DNA from: JAAUTS01 sp034440395
Lineage (GTDB): Bacteria; Verrucomicrobiota; Verrucomicrobiia; Methylacidiphilales; JAAUTS01
Length of the DNA: 64,000 nt
Direction of reading: 5' to 3'
Assembly (NCBI GenBank): GCA_034440395.1
Contig: JAWXBW010000009.1
Span: 1-64,000, forward strand
Translations under genes and position numbers: made by a program
Notes under the pieces: generated by a model
Database searches by the model: none
Seen by the model: the letters and a program-made list of their open reading frames with translations, nothing else
Told to the model about the DNA's origin: nothing
Shown here: positions 1 through 8,620 of the stretch, piece after piece
How the letters are laid out: each line of letters begins with the position of its first letter
Position numbering within the stretch: the first letter of the stretch is position 1

Positions 1-1195
1 CTAAAATAGCCACCGTATCACTGACGGAATGACCGGGAAGTAAATGCGGTAGGATACTGAGATTAACAAAAGAAGGGGCTCGTATTTTTAGACGATGTGG
101 CACACCGCCACCGCGACTGTTAATATAGAAGCCTAGCTCACCTTTAGGGTTTTCAGCTCCAAAATAAACTTCACCCTTCGGTGCCTCAATACCTTGGGTT
201 ACGATCATGAATTGTTGAATCAATCCCTCCATGCTGGTCAAAACATCTGACTTGGGAGGTAGAATGTTCTTCGGGTCGTCCACAAAGATCGGGCCTTCTG
301 GCAGTTTTTTAATCGCCTGCTCAAGGATACGGATGCTCTGCCTTAGCTCTTCCATCCGCACAAGGTAACGATCATAGCAATCTCCCGTCGAACCGACTGG
401 AACTTCAAAATCATATTCTTCATAACCGAGATAAGGTTTAGCTTTACGCAAGTCATAGGAAACGCCTGAACCACGCAAGTTGGGGCCAGTTAATCCATAG
501 CTGATAGCTACATCAGGGGGGATAATCCCAATGTCACGCGTGCGCCCGACAAAGATAGGGCTCCGTGTTAACAATGAATCAACTTCATTAATCCGTTCAG
601 GTAGCTGTTTCAAGAAATTACTTAATTCACCCGTCCAGCCCGGAGGCAAGTCACGCGCTAGTCCGCCGATGCGGGTATAACTCGTGGTAAAACGTGCGCC
701 AGTGAGTGACTCGATTAAATTATAGATCTTTTCACGTTCCGTGAAGGTGTAGAGAAAGACGGTCATAGCTCCACAGTCCATGGCGTAACACCCCACACCC
801 AGCAAGTGCGCAGAGATACGGGCTAACTCACAACACATGACACGGATAACCTTAGCCCGCGGCGTTAGTTCATAACCCATGAGCTTTTCCACCGCACAGG
901 TATAGGCAACATTGTTTGCTAAAGGTGCGAGATAATCCAGCCGATCCGTGTAGGGGATGAACTGCGTCCAAGTCATGTTCTCCGCAATTTTTTCATCGCC
1001 ACGATGGAGGTAACCTAAATCAGGATCAGCCTTGGTAATAATTTCTCCGTCCAATTCCAGAACGATACGTAAAACTCCGTGTGTACTCGGATGAGAAGGC
1101 CCCATATTTAAGACTAGTTTTTCACCGACCATGTCAATCACGTCAGAAGCGCGGCTAGCGTTGTCTTTAATCCCCAGTTCTTGCACAGTGCTCAT
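1..1195 (-). CDS. nuoD: NADH-quinone oxidoreductase subunit D (NuoD), 3' end outside the window
   Basis: NuoD is the 49-kDa subunit of respiratory complex I. It lies in the peripheral arm and helps form the quinone-binding site. Reading down from the ATG at 1195 gives MSTVQELGIKDNA, then NMGPSHPSTHGVLR, the family hallmark. Further on come DPDLGYLHRG and YTDRLDYLAPL. The frame stays open to base 1 and ends near LPHLLPGHSVSDTVAIL, so only about a dozen C-terminal residues are missing (398 codons visible). It is the last visible gene of nuoB-nuoC-nuoD, 39 bases after nuoC. Identification is secure from the motifs and the gene order. Confidence 0.96.
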   Translation of the reverse strand, partial: MSTVQELGIKDNASRASDVIDMVGEKLVLNMGPSHPSTHGVLRIVLELDGEIITKADPDLGYLHRGDEKIAENMTWTQFIPYTDRLDYLAPLANNVAYTCAVEKLMGYELTPRAKVIRVMCCELARISAHLLGVGCYAMDCGAMTVFLYTFTEREKIYNLIESLTGARFTTSYTRIGGLARDLPPGWTGELSNFLKQLPERINEVDSLLTRSPIFVGRTRDIGIIPPDVAISYGLTGPNLRGSGVSYDLRKAKPYLGYEEYDFEVPVGSTGDCYDRYLVRMEELRQSIRILEQAIKKLPEGPIFVDDPKNILPPKSDVLTSMEGLIQQFMIVTQGIEAPKGEVYFGAENPKGELGFYINSRGGGVPHRLKIRAPSFVNLSILPHLLPGHSVSDTVAIL

Positions 1196-1234
1196 GATAA
1201 TAGTTCAGTAAAATTTTGTAATGTTCGTTCTACT

Positions 1235-1810
1235 TTAAATAAGTTCAGTTGGGCGCGCCCTAGGCTCACGTTCTATCACGTGATCTGAAGGTGCTGTAAC
1301 AAAGGGGCCACCTTCTAAAGGAGCTGGACGACTGAAAGCAATATCAGGCATTTCCGTAGCCTTACCTTCAAGGGGGAAATCTTTTTTCAGAGGATGGAAA
1401 GGGTAGCCTTCCCACATGAGGATACGACGTAAGTCGGGGTGGCCTTCAAAGAGTATTCCCATCATGTCATAGGCCTCACGCTCATGCCAGTTAGCCGTAG
1501 CCCAGATGGAAGTCACACTGGACACGCTGTTGTCATCTTCACTAATAAAGGACTTTACGCGCAAGTTTTGGTTTGAGCTTAATTGACAAAGTTCATAAAC
1601 TATTTCGAACCGAGGTTCGTCTCCAAAATTATCTACGGTGGAGAGGTCGATTAAAAGATCAAAGCCTTGTTCTTTTAACGCCGTCAGAACTTGAAGCAAT
1701 TCTGCCCTTTCTACAACCCATGTCGTTTCACCCCGGAATAAAGGCCTGATTTGTATCTTGCTAGGGAAGCGTGCCGTGAAGGATTCGTTGAGAGCAGTAA
1801 GATCAGCCAT
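1235..1810 (-). CDS. nuoC: NADH-quinone oxidoreductase subunit C (NuoC)
   Basis: The 191-residue product is the 30-kDa subunit of complex I, which packs against NuoD and NuoB in the peripheral arm. The family signature WHEREAYDMMGILFEGHPDL lies at about residues 108-127, followed by RRILMWEGYPFHPLKKDFPL. About 30 residues after it (RPAPLEGGPF onwards) form a polar C-terminal tail of the kind seen in many stand-alone NuoC proteins. It is not fused to NuoD, unlike the NuoCD of enterobacteria. It starts 21 bases after the nuoB stop, so the genes are surely co-transcribed. Confidence 0.96.
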   Translation of the reverse strand: MADLTALNESFTARFPSKIQIRPLFRGETTWVVERAELLQVLTALKEQGFDLLIDLSTVDNFGDEPRFEIVYELCQLSSNQNLRVKSFISEDDNSVSSVTSIWATANWHEREAYDMMGILFEGHPDLRRILMWEGYPFHPLKKDFPLEGKATEMPDIAFSRPAPLEGGPFVTAPSDHVIEREPRARPTELI

Positions 1811-1831
1811 GTTGTTTAATCTTCAGAAGAA

Positions 1832-2347
1832 TTAAGCTGCCACTTCTTGCTTCAGTGTGCTGAGGGATTTTTCCTTAGAAATTTTCTTTTGCAATTGCAT
1901 CAACCCTTCAAGCAAAGCTTCCGGACGCGGCGGACAGCCAGAAATATAAACATCAACAGGTATTAAATTATCAATACCTTGCAGAACCGCATAGCTCCGA
2001 TACATCCCGCCCGTGCTGGCGCAGGCTCCCATGGCGATGACCCATTTCGGATCAGGCATCTGGTCATAAATTCGCTTCGTGGCCAGCGCCATCTTATAAG
2101 TAACGGTTCCTGCCACGATCAAAAGATCTGACTGACGTGGAGAAAACCTCATCACCTCCGCACCGAAACGAGAAATATCGAAACGAGAAGAAGCTGCCGC
2201 CATGAGCTCAATGGCGCAACAAGCCAGCCCCATCGGCATAGGCCAGAGTGAGTTTTGCCGCATCCAGTTGATCGAAGCTTCTAAAGTTGTCAGGACAATA
2301 TTGCCCTCAACTTTGGAGTTATAATTGATTTCACTCTCGTTTGACAT
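1832..2347 (-). CDS. nuoB: NADH-quinone oxidoreductase subunit B (NuoB)
   Basis: NuoB carries iron-sulfur cluster N2, the last electron carrier before quinone in complex I. The 171-residue sequence shows the four expected ligands: adjacent cysteines 43 and 44 (GLACCAIELM), Cys109 (MGACASTGG) and Cys138 (SGCPPRPEALLEGL). The short N-terminus MSNESEINYNSKVEGN is ordinary. It is the first gene of this nuo block. The usual upstream partner nuoA is absent, and the next gene upstream is the divergent thrB. Confidence 0.97.
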   Translation of the reverse strand: MSNESEINYNSKVEGNIVLTTLEASINWMRQNSLWPMPMGLACCAIELMAAASSRFDISRFGAEVMRFSPRQSDLLIVAGTVTYKMALATKRIYDQMPDPKWVIAMGACASTGGMYRSYAVLQGIDNLIPVDVYISGCPPRPEALLEGLMQLQKKISKEKSLSTLKQEVAA

Positions 2348-2458
2348 GAGTTCACAGTAATAGAGGACAAGCGTAGTTCAAGGGAATTTACGAAAAAACA
2401 TTAAAAAGGTTTTTTCTCCTGCCTAGTAATTTTTTAATCCTATAAATTGAGCCGCTTA

Positions 2459-2487
2459 TTGAGATTAAGTTTCTTTAAAAATAGACT
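2459..2487 (+). promoter_or_regulatory. Candidate promoter of thrB
   Basis: TTGAGA at 2459-2464 and TAGACT at 2482-2487 are separated by 17 bases. This matches sigma-70 spacing and lies 26 bases before the thrB ATG. It is read by eye only. Confidence 0.35.
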
Positions 2488-2513
2488 TCGTTTTGATCAA
2501 GAACATGTCATGA

Positions 2514-3365
2514 ATGCACTTTGTGAATTCAATAACTGTACAAGTCCCCGCAACAACTGCTAACTTAGGCCCTGGCTTCGACGTGCTCGGGGTGGCCGTA
2601 AACTTATACAATCAAATTACGCTTAATACGGGAGCTGAGCATTGGCCTGATTCTCTTATGCAGGAAGCCGCTGACTTATTCTTCCAGACAACGCGTCTAC
2701 CCCAAAAAGCCTACCACATCAAAATTACAGGCTCCGTCCCTCGTTCCCGCGGACTAGGCAGCAGCGTGACCGTGCGGCTTGGTTTACTCACAGCTCTAAA
2801 TGCCCTTCATGATTCTCCCCTAAGTTCCGAGAAAGTGCTACGACTCGTCATCCAGCTAGAAGGTCATCCTGATAACGCCGTGCCCGCAGCACTGGGTGGC
2901 TTCGCCGCTTGCTCACAAACAAGCTGGTTCAGGACTGACGTGGGAGCTGAACTGAGTTTCGTGGCACTGGTGCCAGACTTTGAAGTGGAAACAAAAAAAG
3001 CGCGTAGCGTTTTACCCGCACAGATTACCTTATCCGACAGCATCATTAATCTACAAAACACGGCGCAAATTGTTGCTGCCTTTGCTACAAAAAATTACCC
3101 TCTGTTAAAAGGCCATTTTATAGATCGCCTCCATCAGCCCTACCGTGCCGCCCTCATCCCCAACTGCCTAGAAGCCTTTTCCATCGCGGAATCGACTGGA
3201 GCCCTAGGTGCCTTCATTAGCGGATCAGGCTCCACGCTCATGGCCTTGACTTTAGAAGACCCTTCTGCCCTTATCGCGGCGTGGAGTAAACTTTTAGAAA
3301 AAAAATTGGAAGCCATCCATGTTCTTCATGCCGATAATGAAGGTGTTAAAATAATCGAAGGATAA
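2514..3365 (+). CDS. thrB: Homoserine kinase (GHMP family)
   Basis: ThrB phosphorylates L-homoserine with ATP in threonine biosynthesis, in the cytoplasm. The 283-residue protein has the GHMP motifs in order: the N-terminal PATTANLGPGFDVLG, the ATP-binding loop PRSRGLGSSV (about residue 76), HPDNAVPAALGGF (about 118) and the C-terminal SGSGSTLMAL (about 236). An in-frame TGA sits directly before the ATG at 2514, so the gene cannot start further upstream. A GTG three codons in is the only close alternative. It is divergent from nuoB and has no threonine-pathway neighbours here. Confidence 0.93.
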   Translation: MHFVNSITVQVPATTANLGPGFDVLGVAVNLYNQITLNTGAEHWPDSLMQEAADLFFQTTRLPQKAYHIKITGSVPRSRGLGSSVTVRLGLLTALNALHDSPLSSEKVLRLVIQLEGHPDNAVPAALGGFAACSQTSWFRTDVGAELSFVALVPDFEVETKKARSVLPAQITLSDSIINLQNTAQIVAAFATKNYPLLKGHFIDRLHQPYRAALIPNCLEAFSIAESTGALGAFISGSGSTLMALTLEDPSALIAAWSKLLEKKLEAIHVLHADNEGVKIIEG

Positions 3366-3460
3366 AAGGATAAATCCACCGAAGGATTGTTGCGAACTGA
3401 CTTCGTCTTCTTAAATGTCGCTCTGCGACGGGCAAACGAACTGCGTTCGACTCTTTGATA

Positions 3461-3477
3461 AAATTTGCTATCGCAAA
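3461..3477 (-). terminator. Small hairpin after tRNA-Tyr, possible terminator
   Basis: Just past the 3' end of tRNA-Tyr, the minus strand has TTTGC-GATA-GCAAA followed by TTTTAT. It is a 5-bp stem with a short T run, so a weak terminator. Further small hairpins follow: CGAAC/GTTCG at 3437-3449 and GTCGC/GCGAC at about 3416-3428. Confidence 0.35.
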
Positions 3478-3479
3478 AA

Positions 3480-3561
3480 TGGGCGGAGATGGATTCGAAC
3501 CATCGAAGGCAAAGCCAGCAGATTTACAGTCTGCCCCATTTGGCCACTCTGGAATCCGCCC
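3480..3561 (-). tRNA. tRNA-Tyr (anticodon GTA)
   Basis: On the minus strand the acceptor arm GGGCGGA pairs with TCCGCCC and the discriminator is A. The anticodon arm is CAGACTGTAAATCTG with anticodon GTA. A long variable arm (class II tRNA) precedes the T arm GATGGTTCGAATCCATC. CCA is not encoded. Confidence 0.95.
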
Positions 3562-3572
3562 AAGAGTTTTCG

Positions 3573-3601
3573 ATAGTATGTTTTTCTTTTTCAATCGTCA
3601 A
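3573..3601 (-). promoter_or_regulatory. Promoter of tRNA-Tyr
   Basis: On the minus strand TTGACG (3596-3601) and TACTAT (3573-3578) are 17 bases apart, and the -10 ends 11 bases before the tRNA. The spacing and hexamers fit a sigma-70-type promoter. Confidence 0.6.
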
Positions 3602-3717
3602 CATGGGAAACAAAAAAATATTTTTAAAACTAAGGCCGACAACTATTTCCTAAAATAATTATTTCTTTAGATACCTATATATCTCTTCCACAATCTCAAT
3701 TTTTTCTATCAAAATCG

Positions 3718-3746
3718 TTGACGCGCCCTGTGTCCTAGGTGACTAT
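3718..3746 (+). promoter_or_regulatory. Candidate promoter of the flavoprotein reductase gene
   Basis: TTGACG (3718-3723) and GACTAT (3741-3746) are 17 bases apart, with the ATG 46 bases further on. The hexamers resemble those of the tRNA promoters in this window. Confidence 0.45.
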
Positions 3747-3792
3747 CTTCCTGTTTAATTATTTACAAATTATCACCTAACCAACCATCCCC

Positions 3793-4971
3793 ATGAGCAC
3801 CTCACCAGCACCTGCCACGACTCCCAGCCTCTATAATAAAAATAATCCTTTTAAAGCTAAGATTACCGAGAACCGCTTTCTCACTAAACCAGGCTCTGCT
3901 AAGGAAACGCGTCACTTCATTATTAATATTGCTGAAAGCGGTTTAAGTTATTTGCCAGGTTACTCCCTCGGAGTCTTTGCCCAAAATCCTCCGGAAATTG
4001 TGGATGAACTTTTAACGAAACTTCAAATCCAGCCTGACACCCAGCTCCCGCTAAAGGCAGGTGCTGAACCTAAGGCTATTCGTGATCTTCTTCTTAACAA
4101 CTTCACCCTCAATCGCACTAATAAAAAATTCATCAAAGGCATTCTAGATAAACTCCCTGAAGGTGCTAAAAAAGAAGCTCTCTCCGTTATCGTTAGTAGT
4201 GACGAACAGCTAGACGAATACGCTTTTACGCGTGATTATATTGATATTTTAAATGATTATCCTGAGATAACAATTTCCGCCACTGAGCTCTTGCCCTTAC
4301 TTAGCCCCTCAAACCCACGCCTCTACTCCATCGCATCAAGCAATGCAAAGCATAAGGACGAGGTTCATCTAACTGTTGCTGTCGTGCGCTATGAAACCCA
4401 TGGTCGCGCTAAAAAGGGTCTCTGCTCAGGCTGGTTAGCGGATGATACTCAGTTATCTTCCACGGAAGTCCCTGTTTTCCTAGCAGCAAGCAAACACTTT
4501 AAGCTACCTGATAATCCTGATGCAGACATCATTATGGTCGGCCCTGGTACAGGCATAGCACCCTTCCGCGCCTTTCTTGAGCAACGTGAAATGGATGGTG
4601 CTAAGGGACGTAACTGGCTCTTCTTTGGCGATCAAAAAAAATCAACCGATTTCCTTTATGAAGAAGAGTTCGCTGCGTGGCAAGCATCTGGCCTCCTTAC
4701 TAAAATGGATACCGCCTTTTCTCGCGACCAAGGTGTAAAAATTTACGTGCAAGACCGCATGAGAGAAAATGGACCTGAGCTGTGGGCTTGGATACAAAAG
4801 GGTGCCTATTTTTATGTTTGCGGAGATGCTAAACGTATGGCTAAGGACGTTCATCAAGCCTTAATCAACATCGCTATTGCAGATGGTGGATTGGAGCAAG
4901 ATCAAGCTGAGGAATACGTCAACAAAACCCTCATGAAGGACGAACACCGCTACCTCCGCGATGTCTATTAA
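3793..4971 (+). CDS. FAD/NADPH-binding reductase of the sulfite reductase flavoprotein type
   Basis: The 392-residue protein corresponds to the C-terminal half of CysJ or cytochrome P450 reductase and lacks the N-terminal flavodoxin domain. The visible motifs are RLYSI (176-180, FAD binding), GLCSGWL (209-215), GPGTGIAPFRAF (250-261, NADP phosphate loop), FFGDQ (277-281), FSRD with KIYVQ (about 309-319, NADPH 2'-phosphate contact), YVCGD (341-345) and the terminal RYLRDVY. It probably passes electrons from NADPH through FAD to a separate carrier or reductase. No hemoprotein or sulfur-assimilation gene is adjacent, so the acceptor is unknown. Confidence 0.85.
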   Translation: MSTSPAPATTPSLYNKNNPFKAKITENRFLTKPGSAKETRHFIINIAESGLSYLPGYSLGVFAQNPPEIVDELLTKLQIQPDTQLPLKAGAEPKAIRDLLLNNFTLNRTNKKFIKGILDKLPEGAKKEALSVIVSSDEQLDEYAFTRDYIDILNDYPEITISATELLPLLSPSNPRLYSIASSNAKHKDEVHLTVAVVRYETHGRAKKGLCSGWLADDTQLSSTEVPVFLAASKHFKLPDNPDADIIMVGPGTGIAPFRAFLEQREMDGAKGRNWLFFGDQKKSTDFLYEEEFAAWQASGLLTKMDTAFSRDQGVKIYVQDRMRENGPELWAWIQKGAYFYVCGDAKRMAKDVHQALINIAIADGGLEQDQAEEYVNKTLMKDEHRYLRDVY

Positions 4972-4985
4972 ACTCTGACCGAGCT

Positions 4986-6359
4986 ATGGCCGCACCCAAG
5001 AAACGCAAAAGCAGCAAGCCAGCTGGATCTAGTCGTTCTAAAAAAGGTAATCAAAACGCTTTTCTAGTTGTCTTTCTTGTGTTGTCGCTCGCCGCTCTAG
5101 GTTTCAGTCTGTGGCTTTTACAAAAGGAACGTAGTAAAAGTGTTTCCGACAATGACAGCCTCAGTGAAAAAGCTCACAAGTTAACGCAGGAAAATCCAGA
5201 CGCTGAGGTTCTGTCCGGCCCCGCCGACTCGGAAGAAATTAGTAAAAAAAAAGACCCTAAACCAGTCCCCACGAAACCACAAATTACACCCGTAATTAAG
5301 CCTACTGTCCCCAAACCACTTCCCACTCCAGCTCCTACTCCCGCCCCCACGCCTGTCCCTGCCCCTGAGGCTTTGCCTACCCCCACGGCCAAGCCTACAC
5401 CAACTTCTGTTCCTCTCGCAGAGCCAACTCCCGTTCCCACCCTTGCACCTGCTCCAGTCCGCACCAACCAGATTCCAGTCCGAGCCCAGGTCGTCGTTTC
5501 CTCCGCCCCAACCACAGCTTTAGAAATGGCAGCATGGCAAGTACAACTTGAACGCCATCATTTTTCCGGAGGAACTATTGATGGAGATTACGGCATGCGT
5601 AGCAAACGAGCTATTACCCAGTTCCAACGCAATCGTAATCTACCTGTGACAAGCGAGCTCGACATTGAAACCCGCATGGCTTTAGGGACACCAGGTAATC
5701 CCTTTAAAACCTACATTGTTACGCAAGATGACATGTCTAAGATCCAACCAACGCCAATCCTATGGGCCGAAAAAGCTAAAGCCACCTATTTGGGTTATAA
5801 CGAGCCTTGGGAAATGCTCTCCGAAAAGTTTCATGCCTCTCCAGGGTTCCTTAAAAAACTTAACCCCAGTATTACGCAAATCAGTGCTGGAACGGAAATC
5901 TTGGCTCCCAACCTTGACCAATCCTTTCCTCTACCTAAAGCCGATCGTATCCAGATTATTCTCCACGAGACTACTCTTCTTGTTTACTCCAACACCGGAC
6001 GCGTTCTGGCCTGCTTCCCCTGTTCCATTGCGGCGGATAAAAATAAACGTCCCAGCGGATCGCTCGCCGTTAAAGTCCTCGCTCCTAACCCTAACTATAC
6101 TTTTAATCCCGATGTTCTGAAAGCCGTAGCTCAAAAAGAAAATATTTTCACCAAGATTATTCTCCCGCCTGGACCCAACAACCCAGTCGGCCTAGCATGG
6201 ATCGGACTCACCCTGCCAGGCTACGGCATTCACGGAACTCCTGAGCCCATGGACATCTCACGCACGGGCTCAAGCGGTTGTTTCCGTTTAGCTAATTGGA
6301 ACGCTCAAAAGCTCATGAAAATGGTCTCCGTCGGCATACCCGTTGAAGTAGTCGAATGA
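4986..6359 (+). CDS. L,D-transpeptidase (YkuD) with peptidoglycan-binding domain, membrane anchored
   Basis: The 457-residue protein acts in the periplasm on peptidoglycan, making or swapping cross-links. A basic N-terminus is followed by one membrane segment (about residues 25-45). A Pro/Thr/Ala-rich linker (about 93-165) made of PTP and PAP repeats would span the periplasm. Next come a peptidoglycan-binding domain (about 178-232), a LysM-like segment (about 243-309) and the YkuD catalytic domain (about 320-457). The catalytic signature is HGTPEP (His416) with SSGCFRLAN (Cys432). It lies 14 bases after the flavoprotein gene, likely in one transcript. The stop is TGA. Confidence 0.9.
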   Translation: MAAPKKRKSSKPAGSSRSKKGNQNAFLVVFLVLSLAALGFSLWLLQKERSKSVSDNDSLSEKAHKLTQENPDAEVLSGPADSEEISKKKDPKPVPTKPQITPVIKPTVPKPLPTPAPTPAPTPVPAPEALPTPTAKPTPTSVPLAEPTPVPTLAPAPVRTNQIPVRAQVVVSSAPTTALEMAAWQVQLERHHFSGGTIDGDYGMRSKRAITQFQRNRNLPVTSELDIETRMALGTPGNPFKTYIVTQDDMSKIQPTPILWAEKAKATYLGYNEPWEMLSEKFHASPGFLKKLNPSITQISAGTEILAPNLDQSFPLPKADRIQIILHETTLLVYSNTGRVLACFPCSIAADKNKRPSGSLAVKVLAPNPNYTFNPDVLKAVAQKENIFTKIILPPGPNNPVGLAWIGLTLPGYGIHGTPEPMDISRTGSSGCFRLANWNAQKLMKMVSVGIPVEVVE

Positions 6360-6362
6360 GCG

Positions 6363-6386
6363 CTAAAAATCCCTAGTAATTTTTAG
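6363..6386. repeat. AT-rich perfect inverted repeat
   Basis: CTAAAAAT (6363-6370) and ATTTTTAG (6379-6386) form an 8-bp stem around an 8-base loop, just after the transpeptidase stop. There is no T run, so it is not a canonical terminator. It may be an mRNA 3' structure. Confidence 0.4.
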
Positions 6387-6442
6387 AAAAGAAAAGCTCT
6401 TAAACTTGTCAGCCGCATTTTTCTTGTTAGCCTAAATCCATT

Positions 6443-8389
6443 ATGGGCTCAGGGACTACTAACGAAATGGGAACTCGTTCATGGGCAACCCCGTTTGATC
6501 TCGCTATCACATGGATTGTCCTGCTCGTTGTCGCTACTCTACTAAGTGTCACCACACTTTATTGGGGTGGGATTATTCATCAGACAACCGTTTGGATTTA
6601 TCCGCTAGGTGGTCTTTTATGGTTTTGTCTAGCTGCAAAAGCTCTCCTCGCGCAAACGACTAAACAATGGCTTCCAAGCTGGATCGAACTGTCCGTTTTT
6701 CTTTTTCTGCTTTATGCGATCTGGGCTTTTACCTATACCCCAGCTAAATACGCCGCCCGATTCGAATTACTCTGGATATTTACCTACGCTAGTGTATTTC
6801 TCTCCCTCCGCCTCGCCTTACATAATCGACGCTTAGCTGTGAGTCTCCTTAGCCTCATCCTTATTTTAGCCTCGATTTGTTGCGTTTTTGCCCTCATGAA
6901 TAAAGGAATAGACCGGCATTTAATCTGGGGACAAATGCGTCCTGATTACGGGCCACGAATTTCTGGAACCTTTGGTTGCCCTAATCATTTTGCCAACTTA
7001 ATGGTTATGGCATGTTGCGTCGCCACCGCCATTTTTCTTTATCCTAAAACTCCTTGGGCTCTACGCATTACGGTTCTTTATTTAGTTGCCATGTTCAGTG
7101 TAGGAATTTTTTACTCCGTCTCACGCGGCGGCTACATCGCATGGTTGGCAGGCCTCGCCACCATCTGCGCTTTTGTTGTTTTTCAACGTGCTATCAGTTG
7201 GAAACTGCGGGCTAGCATGTTGGTTGCCACTCTTGCCGTAGGAGGCGTCTTTAGTTATCTCGTACTGAATGACAGCTTTGCCATGTCACGCCTAGATGCC
7301 ATGTGGAAAGGTGATATTCGACAAGAACTCGCTAAAGATGCTATCAAGATATGGGAAACGAGCCCCCTCGTAGGCACTGGCATGGCTACATTTGATTTTA
7401 TTCATCAACGTATGCATGGCAATAATATGGGCAGTCGCGCCGTCCATACTCATAACGACTATTTAAATCTCTTGGCAGATTATGGCCTGATCGGTGTTGC
7501 CCTTGTCAGCTTCTTTTTTCTATGCGTTCTTCCTTTTTTGCTAAAACGCTACATCAATTCAGAGCGTGAGTTTGATTTACTCGTCACCCGCTCAGCCCTC
7601 TGGGTCATCATTGTCATGGGTGTTCACAGTGTGGTAGATTTCAACTTTCATATCCCAGCCTGTGCCCTGACTTTTTTCACCATTCTAGCCATTGGCTGCT
7701 CACGCTCTTATCGCCAAACCTCTCCCTCTCGTCACAGCTTACTTCCGAACCTGACTCTCGCCCTATGCAGCCTCCTAGCCGGATCAGGCCTTATTTATAT
7801 GAGCCTCCCACTACATGAATCCACTCTTCAGGAAAAGTGGAAAGACCAGAAGCTTCTCGCTTTGAGTGCGGAAGAGCTGATTGAAATCGGCGATGAAACG
7901 TGGCAGCGTGATCCCTACGCCACCCCAACATTTGAAATGATGGGCGACGGCCTGCGCATGAAAACCTACTACGCCGACCAAGCCTACCAAGAAGCCTTCA
8001 AAGATGGCGACACGGCTAAGGCAGATCAACTTCTCCTAAAGCGAGAAGACCTAGGAAAAAACACGTTGAAAATGTATGCGCGGGCTGCCATCTCGAACCC
8101 GATTCATGATAATATATTGGTCAAACAAGGTCTCCTTTTAGACAGCCTAAACCGAACGCAAGAGGCCTACTTAGCTTACAGTAAGGCTGTAGAAAACCGG
8201 CCTAAAAATATGTTCTACCGCTACCATTTGGGCTTTCACTTTCTAAAAATAAAAGAGTATGAGCTGGCCAAAGAACAGTTTGAAATAGCCATGCGCACCC
8301 CTGCCCACTTAGGCCTAGACCGTAAACAAAAAGAAATCGCCCTAGAGTCATTGCGCATCCTTCGAGAAACAGGAAATCTCGCCCCATAA
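6443..8389 (+). CDS. O-antigen ligase/polymerase-like membrane protein with C-terminal TPRs
   Basis: The first 430 or so residues of this 648-residue protein form roughly a dozen hydrophobic segments. A periplasmic-loop motif typical of the Wzy_C/WaaL superfamily, HTHNDYLNLLADYGLIG, begins near residue 334. The last 190 residues are soluble and contain TPR-like repeats (about 555-620). The likely role is transfer or polymerisation of a surface glycan on a lipid carrier in the inner membrane. The sequence cannot separate ligase from polymerase. An AT-rich hairpin (6363-6386) lies between it and the transpeptidase gene. Confidence 0.8.
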   Translation: MGSGTTNEMGTRSWATPFDLAITWIVLLVVATLLSVTTLYWGGIIHQTTVWIYPLGGLLWFCLAAKALLAQTTKQWLPSWIELSVFLFLLYAIWAFTYTPAKYAARFELLWIFTYASVFLSLRLALHNRRLAVSLLSLILILASICCVFALMNKGIDRHLIWGQMRPDYGPRISGTFGCPNHFANLMVMACCVATAIFLYPKTPWALRITVLYLVAMFSVGIFYSVSRGGYIAWLAGLATICAFVVFQRAISWKLRASMLVATLAVGGVFSYLVLNDSFAMSRLDAMWKGDIRQELAKDAIKIWETSPLVGTGMATFDFIHQRMHGNNMGSRAVHTHNDYLNLLADYGLIGVALVSFFFLCVLPFLLKRYINSEREFDLLVTRSALWVIIVMGVHSVVDFNFHIPACALTFFTILAIGCSRSYRQTSPSRHSLLPNLTLALCSLLAGSGLIYMSLPLHESTLQEKWKDQKLLALSAEELIEIGDETWQRDPYATPTFEMMGDGLRMKTYYADQAYQEAFKDGDTAKADQLLLKREDLGKNTLKMYARAAISNPIHDNILVKQGLLLDSLNRTQEAYLAYSKAVENRPKNMFYRYHLGFHFLKIKEYELAKEQFEIAMRTPAHLGLDRKQKEIALESLRILRETGNLAP

Positions 8390-8407
8390 TATTTTTGTAA
8401 AAGCTTA

Positions 8408-8435
8408 TTGCAACATTAGCAAAATTTATTACTAT
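8408..8435 (+). promoter_or_regulatory. Promoter of the tRNA-Arg/tRNA-Gly pair
   Basis: TTGCAA (8408-8413) and TACTAT (8430-8435) are 16 bases apart. The -10 ends 12 bases before tRNA-Arg and is the same hexamer as at tRNA-Tyr. Confidence 0.5.
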
Positions 8436-8447
8436 TTCACCTCCCAA

Positions 8448-8521
8448 GCACCCGTAGCTCAATTGGATAGAGCATCTGACTACGAATCAGAAGGTTTCAG
8501 GTTCAACTCCTGACGGGTGCA
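8448..8521 (+). tRNA. tRNA-Arg (anticodon ACG)
   Basis: The acceptor GCACCCG pairs with CGGGTGC and the discriminator is A. The anticodon arm CTGACTACGAATCAG carries ACG, and the T arm is CAGGTTCAACTCCTG. CCA is not encoded. Confidence 0.95.
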
Positions 8522-8549
8522 GGCTTCCTCTCAAGGAAACAATTTTTGC

Positions 8550-8620
8550 GCGGCGGTCGTTTAATGGTAGGACTCTAGCCTTCCAAGCTAGAAGCGAGGG
8601 TTCGATTCCCTCTCGCCGCA
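8550..8620 (+). tRNA. tRNA-Gly (anticodon TCC)
   Basis: The acceptor GCGGCGG pairs with TCGCCGC with one G-T wobble. The anticodon arm is CTAGC-CTTCCAA-GCTAG with anticodon TCC. The T arm is GAGGGTTCGATTCCCTC and the discriminator is A. It lies 28 bases after tRNA-Arg. Confidence 0.94.

Noticed and set aside
3346..3658. Short frames over tRNA-Tyr on both strands
   Set aside because: They translate the tRNA itself and its flanks, and have no ribosome sites.
5174..5515. Gly/Val-rich minus-strand frame opposite the transpeptidase linker
   Set aside because: It is the complement of the Pro/Thr/Ala-rich linker; low complexity explains the open frame.
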